A stretch of 64,000 bases of DNA from a virus. Positions 32,657-41,061 of the stretch are shown piece by piece. Under the pieces are notes generated by a model that was given only the letters and a program-made list of their open reading frames with translations, ran no database searches and was not told where the DNA came from. Both the position numbers and the translations under genes were made by a program. Position 1 is the stretch's first letter, and each line of letters starts with the position of its first letter. Where the stretch lies: positions 62,001 through 126,000 of the IMG/VR virus record IMGVR_UViG_3300035661_000009; one strand, 5' to 3'.

Positions 32657-32890
32657 CTACTGTTTAACTACCGTACATGGCCTATAATTCTCGATAATTT
32701 TGATTAATGCTAATGCTTCTCTTAATACAGTATCTCTATGTATTTCTTTTGGCCAGTATTTTAACCACGTACTCTGGTTCTTATAGAATAGGTAATACAT
32801 ATCATAGGATATGAATATTCGTGGTGTGTAAATCTTATAATCACCTTTATTAAAGATTATGTACGGACCTGATCTCGTCTGAGTGAACAT
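32657..32890 (-). CDS. M[WF]-family small protein
   Basis: 77 aa (MFTQTRSGPYIIFNKGDYKI...). Aromatic beta strands, then a C-terminal helix (REALALIKIIENYR). Member of a paralogous set of short proteins with similar layout (see 32932-34162, 44655-45610, 48657-49217). Confidence 0.6.
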   Translation of the reverse strand: MFTQTRSGPYIIFNKGDYKIYTPRIFISYDMYYLFYKNQSTWLKYWPKEIHRDTVLREALALIKIIENYRPCTVVKQ

Positions 32891-32931
32891 AGTCTTTGCT
32901 TTCCTACGCCTTCCTACGCTTTCCTTTCAAG

Positions 32932-33204
32932 CTATGCCAAACTAATAAAAATGTCGTAAGTTGGCGGCAACATTCGTCGACGAGCGAGTTTATCTGCTTT
33001 AATGACTTCATTAGCTAATCTCAGCATATCGTTTCTATTTAAAGAACACGCAAATTCAAGCACCCAGCGAGTTAAATAAGTAATCTCGCCTGAGTAATAG
33101 ATAGTATATCTTCTACCTCCCACTCCCCTTCTAGGGAGGTAGAGGATGTATTTATCTTTCTTTAATATAGGGAGCATGTTATCCCCAGATGCTTTAATCC
33201 ACAT
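32932..33204 (-). CDS. M[WF]-family small protein
   Basis: 90 aa (MWIKASGDNMLPILKKDKYI...), beta strands with a T-R-W and a C-terminal LRLANEVIKADKLARR helix. Confidence 0.6.
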   Translation of the reverse strand: MWIKASGDNMLPILKKDKYILYLPRRGVGGRRYTIYYSGEITYLTRWVLEFACSLNRNDMLRLANEVIKADKLARRRMLPPTYDIFISLA

Positions 33205-33217
33205 TATCTATCCTTAT

Positions 33218-33448
33218 CTATCCTTGAAAGGCGTCGGAACTTTTAAATAGCTTAATAACTTTGTTCGCTTTAACGAGCATTGAGTCTCTTTCGTCTATTG
33301 TGCCGTGAATATTGAATAATTCAACGATGGGCGGTTCGGTATTAATAAGCATCCAACTGGAATTATTTATGTTTGGAGCAGACAATACAAAGCATTTATC
33401 TTTAGTTAGATAGATTCTCTCATTATCTATTACATAGGCTGTCCACAT
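33218..33448 (-). CDS. M[WF]-family small protein
   Basis: 76 aa (MWTAYVIDNERIYLTKDKCF...), C-terminal KANKVIKLF helix. Overlaps the upstream copy by 1 bp. Confidence 0.6.
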   Translation of the reverse strand: MWTAYVIDNERIYLTKDKCFVLSAPNINNSSWMLINTEPPIVELFNIHGTIDERDSMLVKANKVIKLFKSSDAFQG

Positions 33449-33666
33449 TAATATCCGCCATCCTTTATAAAAAGATTTGCTTGGCTTAAAGCACCCACTC
33501 GATGTTCTTTTTTATAATACGACAAAGTTAATACTAAATTGCCGCGTCTAAATAATCTCCAATAATTGCCTGTCCATGTGGGTGGAACTAATTCCCAAAC
33601 TAGCCCATTTATAGTCTTAATGAGGACGGAGGTCTGACTATGAGGTGGTCGCTTATTAATCCACAT
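33448..33666 (-). CDS. M[WF]-family small protein
   Basis: 72 aa (MWINKRPPHSQTSVLIKTIN...), with W-E-L-V-P-P and N-Y-W-R-L-F motifs and a C-terminal QANLFIKDGGY. Confidence 0.6.
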   Translation of the reverse strand: MWINKRPPHSQTSVLIKTINGLVWELVPPTWTGNYWRLFRRGNLVLTLSYYKKEHRVGALSQANLFIKDGGY

Positions 33667-33668
33667 AA

Positions 33669-33920
33669 TTAAAATTCCGGATCTAATCGGCTTTCATAAT
33701 GTTCTTTAATGAATTTATTGGCTTGACGCAAACCATCTATACGATTTTCGCATTCCATTCTCAATACCTGATAATTATTCTTAAATAATTGCCAATGTAG
33801 ATTAAAACTGTTTGGTGGATCTAATTCCCACCGGTCTGCAAAACCGCCATGGCGGTTTAAGTATGGCTGTCTATTTGGCATAATTCTTAGCAAGAAGAAT
33901 CGACCACCGCTAATCCACAT
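33669..33920 (-). CDS. M[WF]-family small protein
   Basis: 83 aa (MWISGGRFFLLRIMPNRQPY...). W-E-L-D-P-P and H-W-Q-L-F match the neighbouring copy; QANKFIKEHY at the end. Confidence 0.6.
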   Translation of the reverse strand: MWISGGRFFLLRIMPNRQPYLNRHGGFADRWELDPPNSFNLHWQLFKNNYQVLRMECENRIDGLRQANKFIKEHYESRLDPEF

Positions 33921-34162
33921 TATCTAATCCTGTTAATGGTTTTTAATGCTTCGATGCACACGACATCTCTGTTGGTTGACGCGCCCCAAGATAGGATGTA
34001 GTTAATGTAATTATCACCAAAAATATTCGCTTCCTTGTTTACAGAATAAAGTTCATAATGATTTAAAATCCTATTTGGACAATAAATCCTATACTTCGGG
34101 TGACCTTTCTTTGGCTCAATCTCTAAGACATCATATTCGCCAACTTTTTTATGTACAAACAT
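33920..34162 (-). CDS. M[WF]-family small protein
   Basis: 80 aa from ATG 34162 (MFVHKKVGEYDVLEIEPKKG), chosen to sit 10 bp after the upstream stop rather than overlapping it. Ends with an EALKTINRIR helix. Confidence 0.6.
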   Translation of the reverse strand: MFVHKKVGEYDVLEIEPKKGHPKYRIYCPNRILNHYELYSVNKEANIFGDNYINYILSWGASTNRDVVCIEALKTINRIR

Positions 34163-34172
34163 AGTTTTGTGC

Positions 34173-34535
34173 TTAAAGCCACTCCACAGTAATTGGGTTA
34201 AATGGATCGTTAGTCGAATAAACGATCTTATCAACGCCTGCATTACGCAAAATAACCTCACAATCAGAGCACGGCCTACTCAAACCGTATGGTTGTTCCT
34301 TACGCAAACGAACAATATATACGGTAGCTCCCCTCAACTCGCCCGGATTAAGTTTATTAAAGGCGTGGATTTCAGCATGGATCCCGGTAGCATACATATT
34401 CCTACCAGTCGCAATAACCCTACCGCCCTTAATAATTACGCAACCATGGCGATGATTATCTGTAACCTTAGCGGCGAGCTTAGCAGCGAGCTTAATATAA
34501 CTTTGGTCCCGCCTGCTAGCGTTCTCGGTTCGCAT
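34173..34535 (-). CDS. Deoxycytidylate (dCMP) deaminase-like
   Basis: 120 aa. Complete zinc site: G-I-H-A-E (His53, Glu55) and R-P-C-S-D-C (Cys89, Cys92). This is the cytidine/dCMP deaminase fold; phage members make dUMP for thymidylate synthesis. Shorter than T4 Cd, so substrate is not certain. The ATG begins 6 bp after a TAGGGT box, so the mRNA is probably leaderless. Confidence 0.75.
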   Translation of the reverse strand: MRTENASRRDQSYIKLAAKLAAKVTDNHRHGCVIIKGGRVIATGRNMYATGIHAEIHAFNKLNPGELRGATVYIVRLRKEQPYGLSRPCSDCEVILRNAGVDKIVYSTNDPFNPITVEWL

Positions 34536-34540
34536 ACCTC

Positions 34541-34569
34541 ACCCTATCACGACCCGATCGGCCACGCAA
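34541..34569 (-). promoter_or_regulatory. Family promoter, leaderless
   Basis: Minus strand TTGCGT, 17 bp, TAGGGT, with the deaminase ATG 6 bp downstream. Overlaps the 3' end of the upstream gene. Confidence 0.75.
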
Positions 34570-35131
34570 GGGGCGCAGAAGAGTCAATATCGCAAGCATC
34601 TATCTCATTTGAAGTGTCTGTAGGACCTGCCAGTTTACTCAGCCTATTAGGATCTGTAAATGTCTCCCACATAGCATCAATAATAGCTGGATCAGTCTTC
34701 AGACTTGAAGAATTTACAGTATTTACAGTATTGACAGTATTGACAGTATTTACTGGCACTTGTCCGATATAACTAGGGCTAGGCTGGCCCATCAAATTCT
34801 TCTTAGCTAGCTCCGTTACGATATCATTAAGAGATTCGGAATTGTCCTCTCCCTCGATTTCAGTAATCTCATTTTCTTCAGCAATTTCTCCCAATTCTTC
34901 ATGTTCGTCTGAATAATAGGGAACTCCTGACAAAACTTCGATTAACGCGCTAGGAACGACATAAAGAACCAGATCGTTATCAAACGATACTTCAACCTCT
35001 TCTTTATCTAGCCTAATAGTCACGACTTCATTAGTGTAAGAGTTTTCCATACACCACTCAGTCTGAGACATTTCAATAAAGCCCTGCGAAATCATGAGAT
35101 CAATACACTTGTCGTACATTTGTGGGGTCAT
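34547..35131 (-). CDS. Acidic protein with NTV repeat
   Basis: 194 aa. N-terminal alpha/beta domain (MTPQMYDKCIDLMISQGFIE), acidic middle and an in-frame Asn-Thr-Val expansion (9-bp unit) near 128-140. Function unknown. Confidence 0.6.
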   Translation of the reverse strand: MTPQMYDKCIDLMISQGFIEMSQTEWCMENSYTNEVVTIRLDKEEVEVSFDNDLVLYVVPSALIEVLSGVPYYSDEHEELGEIAEENEITEIEGEDNSESLNDIVTELAKKNLMGQPSPSYIGQVPVNTVNTVNTVNTVNSSSLKTDPAIIDAMWETFTDPNRLSKLAGPTDTSNEIDACDIDSSAPLAWPIGS

Positions 35132-35208
35132 TTGGGTTATTGCCTTATTTTTCTATGTAAAGAAGGTGGTCATATACTTACTGGTCATATACTTACTGGT
35201 TTATGTAA

Positions 35209-35622
35209 TTAACTAAGGTTCGTTACAAAAAAAGACAAAAAAGACGCCGGTACTTCTTGTGTCATTTGCCAACTGCCAATTTCACTAATAGTTACTTCCA
35301 TGGCTTTCCGCCATACCAACCTTAGGATTTCGTTACGGAGCTTTCCCATATTTTGATTTAAAATCTCAATATTCTGAGAGCTTGGACGGAGATAGTTTGA
35401 TAAAGCATTTCTAAAAAGATAGCGATGTTGCTGATATTTATACTGTGGCGCAATATTTACCTTCGGATCGCGCAAAACATTTTCTACATAAATATTATAC
35501 ATAATCCCGTGAAACATCCCAAGCTCTTTAGTAAGAAGAGAGATAATTAGTGGCTCTTCAATTAACATTCCAATTTGGGAAGCGTCGCGAACCGTTAAAA
35601 CGCGTTTATAATTATTCCACAT
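35209..35622 (-). CDS. Helical hypothetical protein
   Basis: 137 aa, starts MWNNYKRVLTVRDASQIGML, largely helical with hydrophobic faces. No recognised family. A doubled 15-bp repeat lies in the gap downstream of it. Confidence 0.6.
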   Translation of the reverse strand: MWNNYKRVLTVRDASQIGMLIEEPLIISLLTKELGMFHGIMYNIYVENVLRDPKVNIAPQYKYQQHRYLFRNALSNYLRPSSQNIEILNQNMGKLRNEILRLVWRKAMEVTISEIGSWQMTQEVPASFLSFFVTNLS

Positions 35623-35655
35623 TAATGAAGGTCCTTAGATTCATTGATCAGTTAA

Positions 35656-35799
35656 TTAATCGTTATGGAGACAAAACCCGAACAAATGGCCGACTTTATC
35701 TACCAAAACAATTCCTAGCTTAAAATTATTGCTAAGGAATAGGTTATTCATAGCAATGCCGATTTTCCACACCAAAAACTTAGTCTTTGAATTGGCCAT
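35656..35799 (-). CDS. Small basic/hydrophobic protein
   Basis: 47 aa: MANSKTKFLVWKIGIAMNNL... with GAGGGG before the ATG and a promoter 15 bp upstream. Looks like a single amphipathic unit; unknown function. Confidence 0.55.
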   Translation of the reverse strand: MANSKTKFLVWKIGIAMNNLFLSNNFKLGIVLVDKVGHLFGFCLHND

Positions 35800-35814
35800 A
35801 CGCCCCTCTGCCCT

Positions 35815-35843
35815 ACCCTAGCACGTCAAGGGGTGGGCGTCAA
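35815..35843 (-). promoter_or_regulatory. Family promoter
   Basis: Minus strand TTGACG, 17 bp, TAGGGT, with a second TTGACG in the spacer, as at 21040-21068. Confidence 0.8.
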
Positions 35844-35873
35844 GGCCCACCCCTTGGATATTATCTTACTGTA

Positions 35874-37025
35874 TTACTTAACGCCCTTTACTACAATACT
35901 TTCTCCATGATCGTTATGCTTCAGCCAACCAATACCTGAGACATACTCAAGTTCTTCCAAATCGTCTAAATCAACTTCTTTTTCCTCGCCGCTTTGGAAA
36001 CTCTCCCACGCTTCCGATAGTGTTTCTACGTCTTCTGTATGACGGCGATCCGCTTCTAAAAAACCATTTACCACCTGATCGTAGGTGCGTCCCTGACCAC
36101 TACCACTACCGGTTGAAATAATTGTCCCGTCTTTTGATGTAGTTGTGATATTTGAAGCGCCTCCATTAGCTAGTGGTGGGGTGGGGCGGCCACGAAGACT
36201 TGAGTATTCAGAATTACTTGAGTCATCTTCTGACCAATTACCGCTAACGCTAAAATCATATGCCCTGTTATAGCCTCGATATTGATTCATACCACGCATA
36301 TCAGCACCACCATTACGCCAATCAGGCATATAAGTATTGTATCGGCTCTGGAATTCGAGCTTCATATCTTCCTTATACAGACAGCCGTCTTGAATGTAAT
36401 ACACTTGTCCGGTCTCGATTTTGAATTCAAAAGTATCGATACCAGCGGCTTTAATAGCCATTTCCGCATGACCATCATCGCTTGACCAAATAATACCAGT
36501 AGCTTCATCGGCATTTTCGCTTGCCTTAATCCCATGTACCGAAAGATCGCCACCACTTAGCTTACATAGATAAATACGGGTCGGATCTGACTTCCGAGTC
36601 CATACAATACTTCCATAACCCGACAAATCCGACAAATCCTTATCTTCATTTAAATGAGCGAAGATATGCATCGAATCTACTTCAAACTTACGGTTATACT
36701 TAATTTGGAGTTCCGAATGGTTCGTAATAATCCCATTATGTGCGCCAATAATATCGCCAATATCAAATGGATGGCTATTGGCGGCACAAATAGATCCTGT
36801 AGTCGCCTTTCTAGTATGGCCAATTAGCCTATCTTTGCCAATTAGAAGGCGGGCCCGTTCGGTTAGCTCCCCTACGCCGCGAGTTAGATTAGCAAAATCA
36901 TAGAACCCCCAGCTATCACCACCTCGCGAATCATTTCCAATAGCTAAAATTGCCGCTACCATTGCCTTTTGTTCATTTGATACGCCACTATTTTCAGTAT
37001 ACTCGAAGCCCAGAAGCCCACACAT
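35874..37025 (-). CDS. Class II glutamine amidotransferase domain protein
   Basis: 383 aa beginning MCGLLGFEY, so Cys2 becomes the Ntn nucleophile after Met removal. RGGDSWG (34-40), GHTRKATTG (69-77) and AHNGII (95-100) match the GlmS/PurF-type glutaminase domain, which releases ammonia from glutamine. No synthase domain is fused; the C-terminal 150 residues are low-complexity and acidic. It follows an amidoligase gene by 44 bp on the same strand. Amidoligases of this type have been described near class II amidotransferases, so joint peptide modification is plausible. Confidence 0.8.
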   Translation of the reverse strand: MCGLLGFEYTENSGVSNEQKAMVAAILAIGNDSRGGDSWGFYDFANLTRGVGELTERARLLIGKDRLIGHTRKATTGSICAANSHPFDIGDIIGAHNGIITNHSELQIKYNRKFEVDSMHIFAHLNEDKDLSDLSGYGSIVWTRKSDPTRIYLCKLSGGDLSVHGIKASENADEATGIIWSSDDGHAEMAIKAAGIDTFEFKIETGQVYYIQDGCLYKEDMKLEFQSRYNTYMPDWRNGGADMRGMNQYRGYNRAYDFSVSGNWSEDDSSNSEYSSLRGRPTPPLANGGASNITTTSKDGTIISTGSGSGQGRTYDQVVNGFLEADRRHTEDVETLSEAWESFQSGEEKEVDLDDLEELEYVSGIGWLKHNDHGESIVVKGVK

Positions 37026-37069
37026 TGATTATAGCCTTTCTTTAATTAGTTAAAAATTAATTCTAATTC

Positions 37070-38290
37070 TTACTTATCGCCAAACTTCTTCTTACGCTCA
37101 ATTAGCCAATCTTTTACGGTCTTATTGGGAGCAATGCTGTGAAGAATCATGAAACCTTCCCCCTTCATGTTCTTAATCTCCTTTTCAGACATTTCGAAAG
37201 CATAATCGATAATACTCGCCCATAGCATGGCCCAGTTAGTTATATTTTCGTAACTAACAGTACCTTCAAACAAGCGGCATTCGAAGGTTCCACGGAAAAT
37301 GTACGAATGGATATTCAAAGCGCCGTACCGAGCGTTATGATACTTCTCCCCACGTACGCTTGCAAGCGATTGGTTCTTGACACCATAGACATTTTCTACG
37401 ATCTTCTTACCATTTTCTTGCGGAACCGCGAACTTCTCTAGATCCTTAATGTACTTCTTGGCCGTTCTTGCACAATACCTAGTGTTATTGCGACGAACAT
37501 CGGGCATTAGGTCGAATAGCGTATCCTCTAGCTTATCATAAAGGAAGATTAGCTTACGTACATCGAAGAACGTGTAATCGCGAGCGTCTACGTGAATATG
37601 ATAACCGCAAGAATCGTTAGCTACTGCCCCAATTTCCTTCAATTCGTCAGTAATTTCCTTAACTTGAGTAAGGAAGGTATCGCCTTGAGCCGGAGCAGTA
37701 TTAATTTCGAATGGAGAACCTCCATGAATACTTCCATCATGGACGATACCACCCCGCCAATTAGTTACAATAGTAGCTAGGTTGGCGCCAGACTTAACTA
37801 AATCAGCTACTTCCAATTCAGCAGAAAGGAATCGTTCTGATTTATTTACCTTAAAAGTCTCGCTTGTGTGGAATTTCGGTTGACGCGGACCAGTTACATA
37901 AACCGCTAGTTCATCCCGGCAACTACAGCAATTATCACAATTGCCACAAACATTATGTGTTTGTACATCGCGAGCCCCGCAATCGGCACAGCGCACGCAG
38001 TCACAGCAATTATTGCAATTATCACATGAAGAACAAGCGTTGTCGGCAGCCGAAGAATGAGACGTATTACAATTCGGGCAATTCCAACACTCACAGCAAT
38101 TGGCACAATCGTTGCAAGTAAAACAAGTATCTTGGCTAATAGTCGTGCAACGTGAGCATTGAATACAAATGCATTCATCGTTGGGAACGCTACATACAGC
38201 GCAAGTATCTACGGGAGTTGTGGGAGTTGTGGGAGTTGTGGGAGTTGTGGGAGTTGCAGAAACTACGGGCGGATCGATATTAGAAGGCAT
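37070..38290 (-). CDS. Amidoligase (COOH-NH2 ligase) with Cys-rich N-terminus
   Basis: 406 aa. Residues 30-124 contain 27 Cys in repeated C-x2-C pairs, resembling tandem zinc ribbons. A Thr-Pro expansion precedes them. The catalytic part has A-E-L-E (157-160), HDGSIHG (184-190), FEINTAP (194-200) and CGYHIHVD (228-235), the signature order of the glutamine-synthetase-fold amidoligase_2 family. These ligate carboxyl to amine groups using ATP. Substrate unknown. Cysteine region may bind the substrate or ribosome/nucleic acid. Confidence 0.78.
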   Translation of the reverse strand: MPSNIDPPVVSATPTTPTTPTTPTTPVDTCAVCSVPNDECICIQCSRCTTISQDTCFTCNDCANCCECWNCPNCNTSHSSAADNACSSCDNCNNCCDCVRCADCGARDVQTHNVCGNCDNCCSCRDELAVYVTGPRQPKFHTSETFKVNKSERFLSAELEVADLVKSGANLATIVTNWRGGIVHDGSIHGGSPFEINTAPAQGDTFLTQVKEITDELKEIGAVANDSCGYHIHVDARDYTFFDVRKLIFLYDKLEDTLFDLMPDVRRNNTRYCARTAKKYIKDLEKFAVPQENGKKIVENVYGVKNQSLASVRGEKYHNARYGALNIHSYIFRGTFECRLFEGTVSYENITNWAMLWASIIDYAFEMSEKEIKNMKGEGFMILHSIAPNKTVKDWLIERKKKFGDK

Positions 38291-38468
38291 TTAGAGCTTC
38301 CTCTCGGTTAATGAACTTCATATTCTCTTCTTTAAGCATCTTATTAAGATACTTCGTAATGTTCCTCGTATGGGTTAGGGCATCGTGAACGTCAGTCGCA
38401 GGAGGATTATCCTGCATATCTTCTACTTCACTCTTTAGCTTCTCAATCATTTGAACTAGATCGTCCAT
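38280..38468 (-). CDS. Small helical protein
   Basis: 62 aa (MDDLVQMIEKLKSEVEDMQD...), coiled-coil-like. Its end overlaps the amidoligase start by 11 bp, so the two are translationally coupled; it could be a partner or chaperone. Confidence 0.65.
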   Translation of the reverse strand: MDDLVQMIEKLKSEVEDMQDNPPATDVHDALTHTRNITKYLNKMLKEENMKFINREEALNAF

Positions 38469-38522
38469 GACCTTTTCTTTGCTTTGGTGTAGGTGGCTTG
38501 GGTTTCGTTGCTTGCCCTCTCA

Positions 38523-38551
38523 ACCCTACCACGGTCGGTTTCCGGTTGCAA
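38523..38551 (-). promoter_or_regulatory. Family promoter for amidoligase operon
   Basis: Minus strand TTGCAA, 17 bp, TAGGGT. Leads into 38468, amidoligase and the amidotransferase. Confidence 0.8.
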
Positions 38552-38583
38552 GGGCTAGGACCCGCACAAGCGGGTATATGTAT

Positions 38584-38772
38584 CTATTGTAGTCTATTTA
38601 CTTGTATCCACGTACCGCCATAAATACCTTGCAGACTTTTGTATTTAGTATTAATAGATACGCATATAAATTCGCCCTTTACAGTGCTTATATGAAATTG
38701 ATACCGCATTTTCATCCTAGATATTGATAGTTTCTTAATCTTTACGCTACTATTCCAGATTAGGTGGATCAT
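38584..38772 (-). CDS. Small beta-rich protein
   Basis: 62 aa (MIHLIWNSSVKIKKLSISRM...). Shares an MIHL start with its upstream neighbour and the layout of other short aromatic proteins. Unknown. Confidence 0.55.
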   Translation of the reverse strand: MIHLIWNSSVKIKKLSISRMKMRYQFHISTVKGEFICVSINTKYKSLQGIYGGTWIQVNRLQ

Positions 38773-38981
38773 TGTTTTGGCTTATTAATTAATGTTTTAA
38801 TTTCGTCGCCTTGACAAGAACGTCTTTTGAACCTTAATTCAGTAAATATGTAAGATCTTAATTCTCCGTAATCGGAGTTAAAAATGCTGGAATCTGAAAA
38901 CCCATCTGTATATGCTCTGGAGTATACAATCCTATCGTCTTTTATTGAAGACTGATATGCGTATCCATATAAATGTATCAT
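38769..38981 (-). CDS. Small beta-rich protein
   Basis: 70 aa (MIHLYGYAYQSSIKDDRIVY...), basic end. 4-bp overlap with the next gene. Confidence 0.55.
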   Translation of the reverse strand: MIHLYGYAYQSSIKDDRIVYSRAYTDGFSDSSIFNSDYGELRSYIFTELRFKRRSCQGDEIKTLINKPKQ

Positions 38982-39014
38982 TAATTAATGTCGTTGTTAG
39001 CCCGTCGATATGAA

Positions 39015-39170
39015 CTAACGGATTGCGAGAAACTGCGTTTTGAATAGTAACCCCCAAGAGGGTTTGGAAGTAATTATAGTTACAAGATTGTATCCGTTTA
39101 CGCCCGTATCCAAATCTTTTTTAATCTTGCTTACAGCTTTGCCATATCTAAAGACAATTGTGGGGAACAA
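39015..39170 (-). CDS. Small basic protein, TTG start
   Basis: 51 aa from TTG 39170 (MFPTIVFRYGKAVSKIKKDL...TSKPSWGLLFKTQFLAIR). Composition is protein-like; begins just downstream of a terminator, so its promoter is unclear. Confidence 0.45.
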   Translation of the reverse strand: MFPTIVFRYGKAVSKIKKDLDTGVNGYNLVTIITSKPSWGLLFKTQFLAIR

Positions 39171-39183
39171 GAGTTCTCGTTTA

Positions 39184-39209
39184 AATAAAAATAAAGGCCC
39201 GAAGGGCCT
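39184..39209 (-). terminator. Rho-independent terminator
   Basis: Minus strand AGGCC-CTTCG-GGCCT hairpin (stable cUUCGg loop) followed by TTTATTTTTATTT. Ends the 39304-39603 transcript. Confidence 0.85.
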
Positions 39210-39303
39210 CTATATCTTACTCATTGGGGGGAGATTAAAGGATTACAACAGAAGATGAAGCAGCGCCTTCAATTACAATGAGTCTGATTCTGTTAATTCT
39301 TTA

Positions 39304-39603
39304 TCAGGCAGGAACGGGAGCTAAAGCTACCGTCGCGGTACGTTCAATAAGCAATTCACCTACAGGCATTTGAGTAACTACCGAACCTACTTTTTCGCCA
39401 CCCTTTTCTAGGTATTTATCGAATTCGCCAGTTTCGAAGACGATTTCGGCTTTCTCAAGTACGTAGTGGGTAGCAGTAACTTTCTTCATATTGCCACGAT
39501 AAGCATAGGTTGATGTTTGAATATAATACCTACCTCCAATTACAAATAATCCTTCAGCAAGCATTTGATCGGTAGCTACGGAGACTTCATTGTCAGTTTT
39601 CAT
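39304..39603 (-). CDS. Small beta-rich protein, paralogue of 16933 gene
   Basis: 99 aa. G-L-F-V-I-G-G-R-Y-Y-I-Q-T-S-T-Y-A-Y and F-E-T-G match the 16933 protein. Followed by a strong terminator and preceded by tRNA-Lys, so probably well expressed. Function unknown. Confidence 0.65.
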   Translation of the reverse strand: MKTDNEVSVATDQMLAEGLFVIGGRYYIQTSTYAYRGNMKKVTATHYVLEKAEIVFETGEFDKYLEKGGEKVGSVVTQMPVGELLIERTATVALAPVPA

Positions 39604-39659
39604 TGTTTTCTATCTTTCTTTCTTGTTTATTACATACGGCTAACTACCTACCTACACCT

Positions 39660-39733
39660 TGGGTTCGGTGGGGTACGATCCCACAGCCTATTGATTAAGA
39701 GTCAATTGCACTGTCCATTTGTGCTACGAACCC
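39660..39733 (-). tRNA. tRNA-Lys(CTT)
   Basis: Acceptor GGGTTCG/CGAACCC, anticodon loop CTCTTAA in an ATTGA/TCAAT stem, T-arm GTGGG ATCGTAC CCCAC. The T-loop is ATCGTAC rather than TTCGAxx, a slight oddity. Confidence 0.88.
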
Positions 39734-39742
39734 GCTTACTGT

Positions 39743-40264
39743 TTATTTACTGCTGTATTTAGCATAATCTGCGGCGTCTTTATCTTCCTCGTTTGCTATA
39801 TCATTTTGATAATTAGCTTGTTTTATAGCTTTATCATAATCAACTTCATACTTAGCTTTTAATTCTGCTAGTAATTTCTTTTCTTTTTCAACCTTTTTAG
39901 CTTCTATTTTTGCTGCCAAGGTCTGCTTCTTTTCTTGAGCTTTAGTCCAGTTTGATTGGAGCGTACGAAGCTCTTTATCTATCTCTTCTTCTGTCTTTTT
40001 AATTACGTAATTTGCAATTAATTCAACGTCACCATAATTATAGCGACTATCGTAAACAGAATTAGTAGATAGTGACAGTTGTTGAATTTTTCCTTCTTTT
40101 TCTTTAGCTAATAAATTAGTTAATTCTATAATAAGAATTTCTATGTCGCTATGTGACAGGTCTTCAGTAAATATCTGTATTGGCGGAACATAAAACGAAG
40201 GCATTTTAGGCGCTTTATTTTTAATCTTTGGCTTTGTGTTTGGCTTTGTGCTCGATTTTGACAT
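39743..40264 (-). CDS. Coiled-coil protein
   Basis: 173 aa. Lys/Pro-rich start (SSTKPNTKPKIKNKAPKMPS), a PPIQIFTED turn, then a long charged coiled coil from about 90 to the end. No catalytic motif. Confidence 0.65.
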   Translation of the reverse strand: MSKSSTKPNTKPKIKNKAPKMPSFYVPPIQIFTEDLSHSDIEILIIELTNLLAKEKEGKIQQLSLSTNSVYDSRYNYGDVELIANYVIKKTEEEIDKELRTLQSNWTKAQEKKQTLAAKIEAKKVEKEKKLLAELKAKYEVDYDKAIKQANYQNDIANEEDKDAADYAKYSSK

Positions 40265-40322
40265 AATTCAGCGCTCCGATAAAAGTGTTAATACGGATTC
40301 AAAAGATAATTTTATACTATGG

Positions 40323-40612
40323 TTAATTATTTCTTCTCCATAACGGTTTAGTGTACTTAACCAAATCTATATGGGGATTGAAGCCAGACACTTTATATCC
40401 GGGAAACAAGATTTCGCATGTTTTAATGGTTTGTTTAACCAACTCAAAATAGAACTTTTCTGAGATTAGGGCCCCCCATTCCTGTCTAACGGATTTAACA
40501 TCATCTTCATGTACTCCCGAAAAGAGTCGAACTTTTCCGGCAGGCTTATAAGACCCGCTTCCGCAACCGGCGACAGGAGCAAAAACCCTAATTCATCTAG
40601 GGTTAAATCCAA
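40323..40612 (-). pseudogene. Frameshifted gene
   Basis: A TTG-started frame (MDLTLDELGFLLLSPVAEAG...LNPLDRNGGP) stops at a run of six G; the adjacent frame continues well (ALISEKFYFELVKQTIKTCE...LWRRNN). One extra G joins them. The adjoining frame is also open upstream, so the true N-terminus is uncertain. Confidence 0.45.
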
Positions 40613-40638
40613 ATCTATGTAATTTGCTATCTAACTAA

Positions 40639-40863
40639 TTAGACAGCGGGGGTCTTTTCGAATTCAACAACGAAAGTAGTCTCGTCGCGGTTTAGCCGCG
40701 CAAGAACACCGCTTACTTCCGATGAGGGAGAATCAGCATAAGTTTCATCAGCCATATCGACGGTAAAACCTGCCGCCGTCAATAGTGAACTAACTAGCTC
40801 GCCAACGGCCTTCTTACCTGATTTCGCGGGACCAGCAATCGTAATAGTAACAGTCTTTGACAT
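40639..40863 (-). CDS. Small P-loop-like protein
   Basis: 74 aa from ATG 40863 (MSKTVTITIAGPAKSGKKAV). A-G-P-A-K-S-G-K-K resembles a Walker A loop, but the protein is too short for an NTPase domain and no Walker B is seen. Similar short proteins occur in phages; role unknown. Confidence 0.6.
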   Translation of the reverse strand: MSKTVTITIAGPAKSGKKAVGELVSSLLTAAGFTVDMADETYADSPSSEVSGVLARLNRDETTFVVEFEKTPAV

Positions 40864-40937
40864 ATTGTTTCTCTTTCTTACTGCGTAATACAACGTTGTA
40901 CAGCACAGCCTTACCTACCCCATGTAGATAAGACAGT

Positions 40938-41017
40938 TGAGTAGGTTGGAATCGAACCAACTGTATCCGAAGATGGCAGATTTACAGTCTGCTGACTTCC
41001 CATGAAGTCATCTACTC
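40938..41017 (-). tRNA. tRNA-Tyr(GTA)
   Basis: Anticodon loop CTGTAAA in a CAGA/TCTG stem, long variable arm, T-arm GTTGG TTCGATT CCAAC, acceptor GAGTAG/CTACTC. Confidence 0.9.
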
Positions 41018-41061
41018 AATAACAACCAAACTAACTGTAACTATTAACGAAGTCAATCCGT

